A DNA stretch of 64,000 bases from Zopfochytrium polystomum (lineage: Eukaryota; Chytridiomycota; Chytridiomycetes; Chytridiales; Chytridiaceae), in NCBI GenBank assembly GCA_025765615.1, contig JAIVFJ010000165.1, positions 62,001 through 126,000 of the forward strand. Direction: 5' to 3'. The notes under the pieces are model-generated. The model was given only the letters and a program-made list of their open reading frames with translations, was not told where the DNA came from and did not search any database. The position numbers were made by a program, and so were the translations under genes. How positions within the stretch are numbered: position 1 is the stretch's first letter; the number at the start of each line of letters is the position of its first letter. This document shows, in pieces, positions 1 to 9,976 of the stretch.

Positions 1-60
1 ACAGCAGATGGGACGGAAGGAGGGAGGGAATCGTTGGCAGGGGTGGGAGGGTGCACTCAC

Positions 61-193
61 CACGTCTGGCCAGGGCCACGCCACGATTGCCCCCGTCCAC
101 ATCTGCAAGCTCGTCCGCCGCGTGCAGGGGCACAGCCGTTGCGACGGCCGCAGAGGCAGCCGCGAGGAGGAAAAGAAGGGCAAACTTCATCAT
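61..193 (-). CDS. First exon of a secreted protein (gene runs off the left edge)
   Basis: On the minus strand two adjacent ATGs (193 and 190) open a frame that begins [20 protein letters not shown], a textbook signal peptide with hydrophobic core and Ala-x-Ala cleavage region. The frame continues to position 61, where a strong donor (GTGAGTGC, 60 downward) interrupts it in phase 1, so the exon holds 44 codons plus one base. A TATA box lies about 90 nt upstream of the ATG, which supports a real 5' end. The mature part seen here is short and I cannot assign a family. The remaining exons would lie left of the window. The signal peptide and splice donor are seen; secretion is inferred. Confidence 0.65.
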
Positions 194-282
194 CTTTCAA
201 TGTCAGGTCCTGGGCTTCAGTTCTTGGGGGTTCGGGAGTGTGAGGTTGCGGGGGTCGCTTTCTTGCCGACGGCCGCCCCCCA

Positions 283-289
283 TTTTATA
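283..289 (-). promoter_or_regulatory. TATA box of the left-edge secreted-protein gene
   Basis: The minus strand reads TATAAAA, about 90 nt upstream of the paired ATGs at 193/190, leaving room for a start site near 255 and a 5' UTR of about 60 nt. The same TATA-plus-short-leader layout occurs at the U2 gene in this window. Confidence 0.6.
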
Positions 290-1515
290 CCACCAGCAAA
301 CCCCCTCATCCCGCTCACCAAATGATACAGCATGTGCTTGGCGCTTTTCCGACTAACCGGCCAAAGCAGTGCCCCTGCCTCCACCCATTTTCAGCCCACG
401 ATTGCTTTTTTGCAAGGGGCGTTTTGTGCCACCAAAAAATTTTTCCTTTATCAATTTTTTTCGCGTTTCTTCCCATCTGCACGCAAAAAAAAAGCGCGAG
501 CTGAGATTGAATGATGCGCCACACGGACAAACAAAGAGGGGAAGAGAGAGGGGGGAGAGAGAGAAAGAGCAACCCCCGCACCGTAGAAGCTGTGGCCACG
601 GGTGAGACAACTATCTGATATATCCCTGTCCCCACCACATCCATACAAGCTGCAACACCCCTGACACTTGCTGGCAGTCGCCTCCCTGCCTTCCTCGCGC
701 TGCCAGCCATATTCGGCGGCGCTGGCTTGCACCCGCGCTGGTGGGACATCCCGACGCACCACGGGCGGTTTTTTGGGCCTGTTGCGCCTCGCCGCCGCCG
801 GGCGTGTATCGACATCTCTGATCCTTTTTCCCCAAAGGTCTATGACTGGGCACGCCGGTCGCGTGTTTGTTCTACTATTCTCTACGCGTCGCGTTATTTC
901 GTCGTGGATAGAAAAGCTATGCCTGGCACGTGGGGGGCGGCACGAATGAGTTGCTGCTTTTCCTGGCAGGAAAGCGGAATATCTTTTCTTGGTGAAGCTG
1001 ACTGTGCCCAGAGGAGCCTCTTCTGGAAAAAAAAGTTTCGTAAAATCAGGCTATAATCAGCAACAGCAAGCTTGTTACGCTTGTTTCGTCCGCTAGCTAG
1101 TCAGTCCCCCCGACGCGGCTGGGCGATCCGTCGCCCGTCATCGAGAAGGGCTAACGACATCAATCACTTTTCTCCTGTTCCGTGCCACCGTCCAGGTACC
1201 ACAAAAGCTGTTTGTCGGATCCAAAAAAAAAAAAAAAAAAAAAAATTGCGCACGAACACGCAGAGACACAAATAGGCAGGTCACCGCAAAAAGAAGAACA
1301 AAAGAAGAAGACAAACGAAACGTCAAGATCACCCCCACTGTGCCCCACTGCACAACCTCAAATGCAACACGCACCCTCATTGGGAATATTCTACAAAACA
1401 CACACACACACACACAAAAAAAAGAGTAAAATGCAAGTGGCGTTTTGCCCTGTGAAACAACCACCTGAGCTGCTTTCTCCTGTCGACGGATGCGATGGGT
1501 GTCGCGTCTCTGACT
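290..1515. other. Intergenic stretch with simple repeats, no gene recognised
   Basis: I see no credible coding frame here. It holds a purine-rich tract (GGGA/GAGA, 537-575), an uninterrupted A tract of about 23 (around 1222-1244) and a (CA)n run near 1399-1416. The next gene on the left is divergent and that on the right ends at 1516, so this is a promoter region on one side and a 3' flank on the other. Confidence 0.5.
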
Positions 1516-3726
1516 CTAGGACCTACTCTTCCCCTTGGCGGGGGCCGGCGGCTTTGTTTTTCCCAACGTTTGCGCGGGCGTCGCCTTCGAAAGCTTCCCT
1601 ACCGCTTTCAATTGCTTCGGGGGTGCAGTCGACTTATTTGAGGCCGAAGGTGACTTCTTAGTGGCAGGGGGTGGTGCCTTGGCAGCCGCTTTCCTCGGAG
1701 AGGCGGCTTTGACGGACTTGCCACCGGCACCCGCCTTGTCTCCGGCTCCCCGCGACGACGACGCTGCTTTGGGACCCGGAGTCGCAATGGAACGCTTTGA
1801 GCCCTTGCCCTTGATCATGAGTTGATTCGTTCCTGCCTTCTTGACCTTCGGGGAGCTTGCAGGCTTCGACGCCGTCGCAGCTTTGGTGCTTCGGCCGGGG
1901 CCGCCACGTTTTCCTGATGATGCGCTCGGGGACCTTTTCGATGCGCTGGAGTTGGCTCGACCGTTCTTTTTCGCCTTGGCGCCCGCCGACCGTGCCATCC
2001 CGGCACCCCGGGCCAAGCCGCCGACGTCTCCGCCGCTCTTCGCCGAGTTCGACTTGGCGTTTTTCTTGCCAAAGATTTTCGCCGCGTCCGCCGCTGGAAC
2101 CGGCCCCTTTGATTTGCCTCTGGGCGCCGCTGAAGGCCTTTTACACCCTTTATCGCGACGGTACAGAGAGCCGCTGGCCACGCTGCGTCGCGTTTTCGGG
2201 GCGCTGAGATCACTGAACATTTGGCACACTTGCACGGCTCCATCGACGGCTCCGGTGAAAAAGCCGCCAGCATATTCCTTCCCGACAGCGGTGGGCAGGG
2301 AGTCGGTGGTGGCTGTTGTTGAAGAGTAGCAATGTTAAACCACAAAGTCTTGAAAGGAGGTTTCCGATTGAATACTCACGCTGAGCGCCCTGAATAAGTG
2401 CATTTCCCGCCTCGACCACCCCGTTCACCCATGCTGCGAAGATAGGAATGTGAAGAGAGGGTGGGTAAGTGGAACTTCTACGAAAATTTATGTTATTGTT
2501 GGGACTTACCGTGACCCATGCCGTTTCCATCCAAAGCTGAGTTTACACCAGACTTGATAGCTGTAGCCGCTGCATTGGTAAATGGCACGTACTGTGGAAG
2601 GACTTGCCCGGCCCCTGGATCACGCGATTGGAATGCGGCAGGGCTCTCACCAATAACTAAAATTACCTTGCATCGCTGCACCAGCGGCCGCAGCCGCCAC
2701 CACTCTTCCCGCCAAGGAGAGTGGATCTTTGGTGAAGTGCTCTGCAGTTGCCTTCACGGAAGCTTTAAAACGTTTCCCCGGTGGGGCCTCTGGCAAAACG
2801 AAGCCGAGCCGTCAGATTGTAATCGGGGGGTTCAATCGGAACTTACGTAAAGCCGCTCGTACTCCAGCCACAACCATACCTCCAATTTCGCCGACGCCAG
2901 CACCGCAAGCTCCTCCAACGCATCCGGACGCAACCCCCGACATCAGGCCTCCCATGGTCGCACCTTCCGCCGCCCCGCTAAGGGCACTTTGCACGCTGCT
3001 CGTGGCAAGGCGTTCGGCTGCGTTACTTGTGCCACCAACCACTGCGTTCCCGAACTGAAGAATAAGTTGAAAAATTTAAGCTCACGATGATTTGTACTTC
3101 CACGAGAGAATCAATGATACTCACGACAGTGTAAGCTGCATCCTAAATATGAAGAGCAAAAAAAATTCAATCAGTGGTGTTGTTCGCAGGTGAAGGCAAA
3201 AATGTGTGACGTACCCCCATTTTTTGCTAAGGTAGGTTTACCAAGAGGGCTGCGTCAATTTCGGCGAGAACAATTTAACTCAGTGAGGCGTATCTTACCA
3301 GCATGGATCGGGAGCCCTGCATTGAAATAGGACATGGGGGTCCGGGAGGGTGGGTTAAGGGGGGTTGGGTTTTAAGCAAGTTCGGTCTGGGTGAAGATGA
3401 CAATAAATGCAAACCTGGCTGTCCGCAGAGTTCGTTCCCGCCTCAGCATCATTGTTGGTCGGAGTGGAGGTGCTGCCTGTTCTCTGAACGTCTCCACTTG
3501 GCGCCGGCGAAGAGAGACCGCTTCCTGCCTGCGCATTAGATTCTTCTGGAAGAACGCGCCTCGAGAGGGACGAGTGCCCAACGGTTGGGGATGAGGAGGA
3601 GTCGATGTCCACGGCCGTCAGCAGAGCAGAACCCGGTCTTGGACGGGGAGCTGGGGTAGAGGTGGACGCGGCGGCCGAAAATAAGAAGAGAAACAAAACG
3701 TGAAGGCAAAGCTGTTTGACTATCAT
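1516..3726 (-). CDS. Secreted Gly/Ala-rich protein with a long basic Lys/Ser/Ala/Pro tail (8 exons)
   Basis: Hand-built exons, all in phase: 3726-3415, 3316-3299, 3142-3125, 3054-2847, 2789-2667, 2614-2510, 2433-2380, 2312-1516; 544 residues. Residues 1-20 (MIVKQLCLHVLFLFLFSAAA) form a signal peptide, followed by a Ser/Thr/Pro-rich stretch. The middle exons encode small-residue segments rich in GxxxG patterns (for example GGLMSGVASGCVGG and AGGFFTGAVDGAV), which could pack as membrane or oligomerising helices. From about residue 300 to the end the protein is dominated by Lys, Ala, Ser, Pro and Gly, like a histone-H1 or nucleic-acid-binding tail. Two exons are only 18 nt. I recognise no family. 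The exon chain is convincing because every junction has GT/AG and keeps one frame; the function is unknown. Confidence 0.72.
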
Positions 3727-4399
3727 CTTCAGGCGTGGGTGACTCTAGCGAAAGAACGGGGTTTGATCCGGGTCGGGGGCGTGTGAAGCGGAATTGGGGG
3801 GGAGGCGAGCGTGTGTGCAGTTGGTGGAGGAGGAGAGAGTTTAAATAGGAGACGTAGGTCTCTCGCTCGCCGTCCACTTTGTCTCTCGCTTTTAGATTGT
3901 TGAGCGAGCGCCCCCCAGGCACCTTCGCAAGTGGTCCCCACCTGATTGAAGAAAAAAAAAAAGCACGCTCGCTAGCGACTGATGGAGCGACAGACTTTTT
4001 CAGTCTCTTGTTCGGCACGCCGTCTTCAACGCTGCCGCCCGATCTGTCTGCCAGTCTGTCAGTCTGTCAGTCTGGGTTCAGCAGGTTGTTTGTTTTTGAT
4101 GTTATTTGTTTTCACTTGAGACAGAAAAGGTTTCAAACGGCATCGTTCCGTCGCGAAGCGAAAAAAAGGGGTGCAAATTTCTTTGTCTCTCGTCTGTTGT
4201 CTGTCTGTCTGTCTGTCTCGCTCAGCCACCTTGTTCGGTACGCCCTATTTGGCGGTCGCGAGTCTGTCTGTCAAGTCGTCGTCGTCTTCAGAGCTGCCGC
4301 CCGATCTGTCTGCTTGCCAGTGGGGGGTCGGTCAGTCTGTCAGTCTCTAAGCCAGTCAGTCAATTATATTCTGTTCCCCCCCTCCTTGACCCAAAGGAA
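3727..4399. other. Divergent promoter region with a partly duplicated CTGT-rich leader
   Basis: This region lies between the minus-strand secreted-protein gene and the plus-strand ankyrin gene. A TATTTAAA-type box on the minus strand (about 3840-3848) could serve the former. Toward the ankyrin gene, a block around 4010-4080 (TTGTTCGG...GCTGCCGCCCGATCTGTCTG) recurs around 4230-4345, so the leader contains an imperfect direct duplication offset by roughly 250 nt and padded with GTCT repeats (4195-4225). Confidence 0.5.
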
Positions 4400-5893
4400 A
4401 TGTTCCGCGCCGTCGCCTCGTCCATCTCCGCCGCCTTCAACTACCTGCTCTCCACCGACGCCGACGCCGGCACCCTCGAGCCTCGGCTCTTGATGGCCGT
4501 CGGCGAGGGCGATGTCGCCAAGGTAGAAAAGCTTCTCGCCCAGGGCGCCGACCCAAACGCCTTGATCAACTTCAACGAATGGGCGACTCCCACGACGGCG
4601 GAGACACCCCTCCGCGCCTCCGCAGTCATGCACCTCGTCTCCTCCAGCGGACCAAACGCCCTCACCATCTTGCCCCTCCTACTGGACAAGGGCGGCGGCG
4701 ACCCAAACGTTCTTAACGAAATGGGTTGCACTCCGCTCTTGATGGCCATCTACGACGAGAACGTGCGCGTTGACTACGTGCGCCTCCTACTGGAGCGTGG
4801 CTCCAAGCCAGACATCGTGGCCAACGATCCCAGGATGCCCCGGACCCCACTGATGGCCGCCGTGACGATAAAGAACGCCGAGATCGTCCGCCTGCTTCTC
4901 CAGCACGGAGCCGATCCGAACGGCGTCACTCCGCCTGGGGCCAATCGAGACAGTTTCTTCATCCCTCTTCTCCTCGCCTCTGGCGCCGCAGCCAACACCG
5001 ACGTCGTCACCGCCCTCCTCGACGCCGGCGCCGACGTTTACGCCGCCGACCCGGACGGCCTGTCGCCCCTCCACATGGCTGCCGCGACCACAAACCCAAC
5101 CGTCCCGGACGGCCGCGCCTGCGCCGACGTGCTGCGCCTGCTCCTGGGCCGCGGCGCCGACCCGAACAAAACCCGAAACGGAATAGTCGGAACCCCGCTC
5201 ATGGGCGCTTGCGTCTACGGAGACACAGCCTCCGTCGAGGCGCTTCTCGACGCCGGCGCCGACGTCAACGCCGCCAAGCCGCCCAACCGGGAGTCCGCGC
5301 TGCTGAACGCCTGCATGGCCGGAAAGCCGGACATTGTCCGAGTGCTCCTCGCGCGCGGTGCAAACGCCCGCGCCGAGTCGACGGGCAAGAACGGCTGGCA
5401 GAAAGTCACGCCGCTCCACGGCGCCGCCGAGGGCGGCAACCGCGACGTCGTCAAGCTGCTGCTGGCGGCGCCCGGCGGCGGCGTCGACATCAACGCGGTC
5501 ACGACCGCGCCGTTCACGCCGCTGACGCTCGCCATCCAGCTCGGAAACTTCGACTGCGCGCTGGAGCTGCTGGACGCCGGCGCCAGCGTTGACTTGCTGC
5601 ACCCGATCTTTTCCGCCATCTACCGCGGCGGCGAAGGGGGCGCGCTCCCCGTAGTGGAGGCGCTGGTGGATAGAAAGTGCGCGCTTGCCGTTTACGGGCC
5701 CGACGGCCACACTCCGCTGACGCTGGCGATCGCAAAGGGGAGCGCGGCGATCGTCAGGCTGCTGCTAGAACGGGGCAAGGTGGATCCCAACCAAGCCAAG
5801 CAGGACGGCATGCCGCCGTTGGAGCTCGCGGAGCTCGAAGGATTTGGGGAAATTGTGGAATTATTGAAAGCGTCGGGGGCGGTCGAGTCGTAG
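4400..5893 (+). CDS. Ankyrin-repeat protein
   Basis: One uninterrupted exon of 497 residues. I start at the ATG at 4400: the open frame continues upstream to 4106, but that part is low-complexity CTGT-repeat sequence unlike the body. From about residue 30 to the end there are roughly a dozen ankyrin repeats with the usual TPLxxA...(I/V)VxLLLxxGADPN signature, for example IVRLLLQHGADPN, VVTALLDAGADV, VLRLLLGRGADPN, SVEALLDAGADVN, IVRVLLARGAN and IVRLLLERGKVDPN. There is no signal peptide, membrane segment or second domain, so it is likely a soluble scaffold or binding protein. Codon use is strongly GC3-biased. Which partner it binds cannot be told from sequence. It belongs to the classic ankyrin type, distinct from the LDWW type found elsewhere in the window. 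Confidence 0.9.
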   Translation: MFRAVASSISAAFNYLLSTDADAGTLEPRLLMAVGEGDVAKVEKLLAQGADPNALINFNEWATPTTAETPLRASAVMHLVSSSGPNALTILPLLLDKGGGDPNVLNEMGCTPLLMAIYDENVRVDYVRLLLERGSKPDIVANDPRMPRTPLMAAVTIKNAEIVRLLLQHGADPNGVTPPGANRDSFFIPLLLASGAAANTDVVTALLDAGADVYAADPDGLSPLHMAAATTNPTVPDGRACADVLRLLLGRGADPNKTRNGIVGTPLMGACVYGDTASVEALLDAGADVNAAKPPNRESALLNACMAGKPDIVRVLLARGANARAESTGKNGWQKVTPLHGAAEGGNRDVVKLLLAAPGGGVDINAVTTAPFTPLTLAIQLGNFDCALELLDAGASVDLLHPIFSAIYRGGEGGALPVVEALVDRKCALAVYGPDGHTPLTLAIAKGSAAIVRLLLERGKVDPNQAKQDGMPPLELAELEGFGEIVELLKASGAVES

Positions 5894-7431
5894 CGCGGTC
5901 GTCCGGTTGGGGAGAAATGGAGTGGTTTATTAAGAGTTGATTGCGAAGTCGCTTCTTGTAACAAAGATTGATGATTGTTGTCGTCGCTTCACTTTTTGTG
6001 ACCTTTTGAACAAATGTCGGTCGGTGCGATGGGGCGCTCCAGCAAGCGTGCAGGTACCCCCAGTTGTTTTTTTTTTCTTCTTTCTTCCCTTCTTCATTCC
6101 GGCCCCTACTCCTTCCTTCTTCTTGCCTTTCGCTGCAAGTCCCATTTTGGGGGGTTGGGTTGCGCATGGCCATTTACGCTTCCAACCATGAGCCTGTCTC
6201 CGGGCATCGGAAAGTACATCTACCCCAACAACCCACATCGCCCCTCCTCCCCCAGTTTCTCTTGATTGCTTTTTTAAGTTACAGTGGCGCATGTCATAGT
6301 GGACCATCACTGAGCGGTTCACCTCGTTGTCGGCTGTTTTGTTCTGCCGATTGTTGATATAGTCGCTTGAGGAATGGAGTTGCCTGCTTAGTGTGGTATC
6401 CACCTGAAAGGCGCTTGGTTTTTAAAGGTTACTACTTGTTGCTTGTGCAAACGGACCGTTAACGCTTGAGGGGGAAAAGGAATGAATTCTTAGCGCACTG
6501 TGAAACGGCATATACCACGTGGAAGCCCCAATGAAGAGGTAATCTCGCCTTTCCACGTCTTTGTGCCACGTCAACGCTTCGTTGGCCAGGGTGGCGCAGT
6601 CACGGAGCTTTCGCTCAACGCTGAACTCCGCGATGCAACACCAATCTGATCGGCCTCCCGCGGAGCCCGCGATGACAAGCTCATCCATCGCTCCCTCTGT
6701 CGTGCGCGCAGATCGAGATAATGAGCCTTTCAGCATTCCGGGTCTGGTTCCACCGCCTCAACTTCCCTTGACGGCTGCGATCGCGATCTGCCGCTACACT
6801 GGATCAGCCAAAGACCGCTTTGTTGCGGCATCCCTGTTCCGCCTGTCAGACGTCCAGGAAGGGGCCTTGCTGGAGCTCTTTTTTTCGAATAGTGCAAACA
6901 GTGCGGGTTGTTCCTGCAGTTACTGCAGTGACAGCAGGGCAAATCAATCTCGTAGGAGGCTCGCAGCTTCCAGGGTGTCTCTGGCGGATTCTGGCGACGG
7001 CCTGCATCTGTTCAAGAGTGGCAGTGGTGGCGCGAGCGCAGCTGGGAGCTGAGCGGAAGAAGCCGTCCAAATTGAGGCTTTGTTGTGAGATAATGCATTG
7101 GGGATGAGAATAATGTGAAAGCATTAAATATTTGGAGACTGTCGCCCAAAAACGACTCAGCGAACTCTGAACCCTCTTTGACGCTCTCTTCTTTCTGCAC
7201 CATCGGCTGCGATCACTGTCAACTGGACCCAAATGCTTTCGGGCAGAGACCAACAAAGGGCTCAGCCAGGCAGTCGCAAGCACTGCCTGCCTCACACAAG
7301 TTCGTGTGGTGTACTGCGGTCCTTATTGCACTACTGTAAATACGTAGACGACCACAAGTAAAGCGAAAAGGGTCTTCGACACGGCGCAAAGGCATATACA
7401 CAACTAACGAACACAGTTTTCTCGCCGACGT
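5894..7431. other. Region without a recognised gene; one minus-strand frame of uncertain status
   Basis: The first part is the 3' flank of the ankyrin gene. On the minus strand an ATG-initiated frame at 6736-6422 (104 codons, with the stretch RDYLFIGASTWYMPFHSALR) has protein-like composition. Further minus-strand frames at 7295-6846 and 6942-6730 are Cys-containing, but I recognise none of them and could not join them with convincing splice sites. Treat as possible exons of an unknown gene or as relics. Confidence 0.3.
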
Positions 7432-7815
7432 TCACATCAGCACGCACTTGCACGACCGGCCCTGTTTCGCAGAAAGAACATCGCCCTCTGCCTTCGCATC
7501 GCCGCGACTGTCAGCACCATCCTCTACCGTCCTCTCGTCCTGCATCCTCCTCACCAGCGCGTGGAACTCCACGTCCACGTCGACACCCGTCTTCGCCGAC
7601 GCCTCGCAAAAACACACCGCCCCCCATCGCCTGCACCGCGGCCCGCCTCTCCCACTCGGAGACCTTCCGGTTGCTGCCCAGATCCAACGGGAACCGCACC
7701 GCCGCCGCCGCAGCCGTCACACCACCGCCCCGCTCAGCCTCCGGCGGGCTATTTCCGCTTGCAGCTGGACGGCCGCGTCGAAGCTCTCCCGCGACGCGAT
7801 CGCACTGTATTTGGA
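7432..7815 (-). pseudogene. Truncated, frameshifted Ras-family small GTPase (C-terminal half)
   Basis: Reading leftward, three fragments of a Ras-type GTPase are recognisable in order: YSAIASRESFDAAVQ with a following EI (the region after switch II), NRKVSEWERRAAVQAMG (after the G4 motif), and CFCEASAKTGVDVD (the G5 SAK motif). It then runs through a variable tail to CKCVLM and a stop, a normal CaaX prenylation box. It is broken: a TGA follows the first fragment, the NKxD (G4) residues are missing, and a G6 run just before the SAK segment shifts the frame where G5 would keep it. Nothing N-terminal (P-loop, switch I) is present; upstream the sequence runs directly into the tandem array. The family call is firm; non-function is likely but the G-run indel could be an assembly error. 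Confidence 0.75.
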
Positions 7816-7919
7816 GTGAAGGATGAGCTGATTTTATTTGGAGGCGGGAAGGTAACTTGCCCCGGCATCGCCCAATCAGAGAGCATCAGACGGCCCACGA
7901 TCCTCTGTGTATCTCTCTC

Positions 7920-9650
7920 TCTGTTAGGACTTGTTTCCGGCCTCATAGATGAAGGGTAGTGTATGGAAAGCCTGAGTAGTCTGGCGACATGATAAGACGA
8001 CAAGGACTTGATCTCGACCTCGTAGATGAAGTGTCAAATCAAGTGGGAGAAACGAAATAAGCGCGCTCAACGAGGGTCAAAACAAACCCCAACAGCGAAA
8101 GTACCAGTTACGCGGCTAGGACTTTTATTCGACCTCATAGGATCGTTCTTCGAGGGGAGAGGTATTCAGGGGGGCAACCAGTTGCGTCAAGTGAGAGACA
8201 AAACAAGCCCGAACGGCAGATCAACCTCGATCGCGGCTAGGACTTGTTTTCGACCTCATATGGCTGAAGATCAACATGGGTTGGGTTGGGTTGGAACGAG
8301 TCGTTTCAATGCGCGAAGATCAGCAGGCCCAGCGGTAGTGGAACAATTTTGCAACGACAAGGACTTGTTTTCGACCACTCGGTGAGGGTTAGAAGGCAAG
8401 CCCGAGCGGTCTCTTCTGACGACAAGGCGACTAGGACTTGTTTTCGACCCCAGGACGATTTGGAGCAAAATGGAATCCATGGTTGCACGCACTTACACCA
8501 GTAAGAGAAGAATGCAAGCCCGAGCAGTACCGTCTGGGGACAAGACAGCTTTTTTTACCTCATAGATGCAATTCCAATTAAAATCAGGTGAGGAGAAAGG
8601 AGAAGGTGCGCTCAGTGAGGACCAAAACAAACCCCAGCAGCGGATCTACCAGATCCACGGCTAGGACTTGTTTTCGACCTCATAGAACCCATCATCAGGT
8701 GTCTGGGTGTTAATATCCAGACGGTGATCTATCACGCCAAATGAGAGAAGCAAAACAAGCCCGAGCAGCATACCAACCACGATCACAGCTAGGACTTGTT
8801 TTCGACCTCATATGGCTGAAACATAAACGTGGATTGGTAAGCTGCTTAGAACGAGTCGCTCCAATGAGCGAGATAAGCAAGCCCGAGCGGTAGTGGAATA
8901 AATTCGCCACGACTAGGACTTGTTTTCGACCTCATAGGACGGTTGCTGAAAAGTGGAATCAGCAGCGGTAGGCCCTTACACCAATGAGCGTAGAAGGCAA
9001 GCCAGAGCAGAATCGTCTGGTGACAAATCGACTAGGACTTGTTTTCGACCTCATAGATGCAAGGCCAACCAAAATCAGGTGGGATCACCCTAACAAACCC
9101 CAACAGCGGTACGATCCACTCCACGGCTAGGACTTGTTTTCGAACCATAGAATGATCTTCATCATCTTCACGACGAGAATGATCAAACGCGCCAAGTGAT
9201 TGAAGCAAAACAAACCCGAGCGGCGCATCAACAACGATCGCGGCTAGGACTTGTTTTCGACCTCATATGGCGAAAAAAAGCAACGTCAGACACTTAGAAC
9301 GAGCCGTTCCAATGAGCGAAGAGCAGCAAGCCCGAGCTGTAGTGTAATACATTCGCCACTGCTAGGACTTGTTTTCGACCTCATAGAATTGTTTCTTCAA
9401 GGGTGGGGTTATCAAGGGGGCGGGGGATTCCATCGCGCCAAGTGAGAGAAGCAAAACAAGCCCGAGTGGTACATCAACGAGGATCGCGGCTAGGACTTGT
9501 TTTCGACCTCATATGGCGGGCGCGTGAGGCAAAAAATGTATCGTGGGGAAGAGGCAGGAGGGCTCTCGAAGTGAAATCGAAACAAGCCCATCAACGGCGA
9601 CGATAACGCGTGAGAGTGCCGTGGATTGGACTTGTTTTCGACCTCATACG
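7920..9650. repeat. Tandem array of about 16 degenerate ~120-bp monomers with higher-order organisation
   Basis: A conserved core beginning TAGGACTTGTTTTCGACC recurs at about 7925, 8002, 8117, 8238, 8359, 8432, 8542 (degenerate), 8662, 8790, 8914, 9033, 9128, 9245, 9363, 9491 and 9626; most spacings are 110-128 nt. The sequence after each core falls into four types, each resembling every fourth monomer rather than its neighbour: ATGGC..., AGGACGG..., AGATGCAA... and AGAA/CATCATC.... The array thus has a repeat unit of about 450-480 nt. In most monomers the core is preceded, 20-25 nt upstream, by a near-complementary arm (AAAACAAGCCCGAGC), so each can form an imperfect hairpin. The left edge abuts the Ras relic. 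No open frame spans it. Confidence 0.9.
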
Positions 9651-9968
9651 AGAACCTACTGGCAGCCGCGATCAAAGGGGGAGGGGGATGATCGGGTGCG
9701 GGGGGAGTCGTGATCGGCAAAGGGAAGATGCCGCGGTGGAGCAGGGTTGTTGCATACGAGCAGAAAAAGAATGAACGGAGGTGAAAGGTAGCAAGAAGGT
9801 TGGGTTGGACGCGTCGTCACCGCTTTACGGTGGGTGGTGGGTAAGTTGCGCGATCTCCCTCGTTGAGGAGAGGCAATGTTCGGTGAGGCGAAGGATGGCG
9901 TGGGGGAAGCGAGTGAAGGAGGTGGGCGGCACGATTGTTGTTGAGACTTGTGTGGAGAGGAGGTTGAG

Positions 9969-9976
9969 TATTTATA
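9969..9976 (-). promoter_or_regulatory. TATA box directed leftward into the tandem array
   Basis: The minus strand reads TATAAATA, followed by a CA-rich leader (ACTCAACCTCC... CAACAACAATC) typical of a Pol II start in this window. The octamer is the same as that upstream of the U2 gene. A transcript from here would enter the array after about 300 nt; no signal-peptide or domain-bearing frame lies between them. Confidence 0.45.

Noticed and set aside
3242..3249. An extra 8-nt microexon in the secreted-protein gene (between CAG and GTAAAC)
   Set aside because: Including it breaks the reading phase that all other junctions preserve.
4106..4399. N-terminal extension of the ankyrin protein by 98 codons
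   Set aside because: The extension is Cys/Leu/Ser low-complexity from CTGT repeats in the leader; the ATG at 4400 begins protein-like sequence.
4787..5710. 307-codon minus-strand frame opposite the ankyrin gene
   Set aside because: It is a GC-rich antisense shadow of the ankyrin codons with Arg/Gly/Val-rich composition and no motif.
7920..9650. CRISPR-like array (short conserved repeats with variable spacers)
   Set aside because: Spacings vary from 73 to 135 nt, the spacers are themselves related by a four-unit period, and the context is a spliced eukaryotic genome without cas genes.
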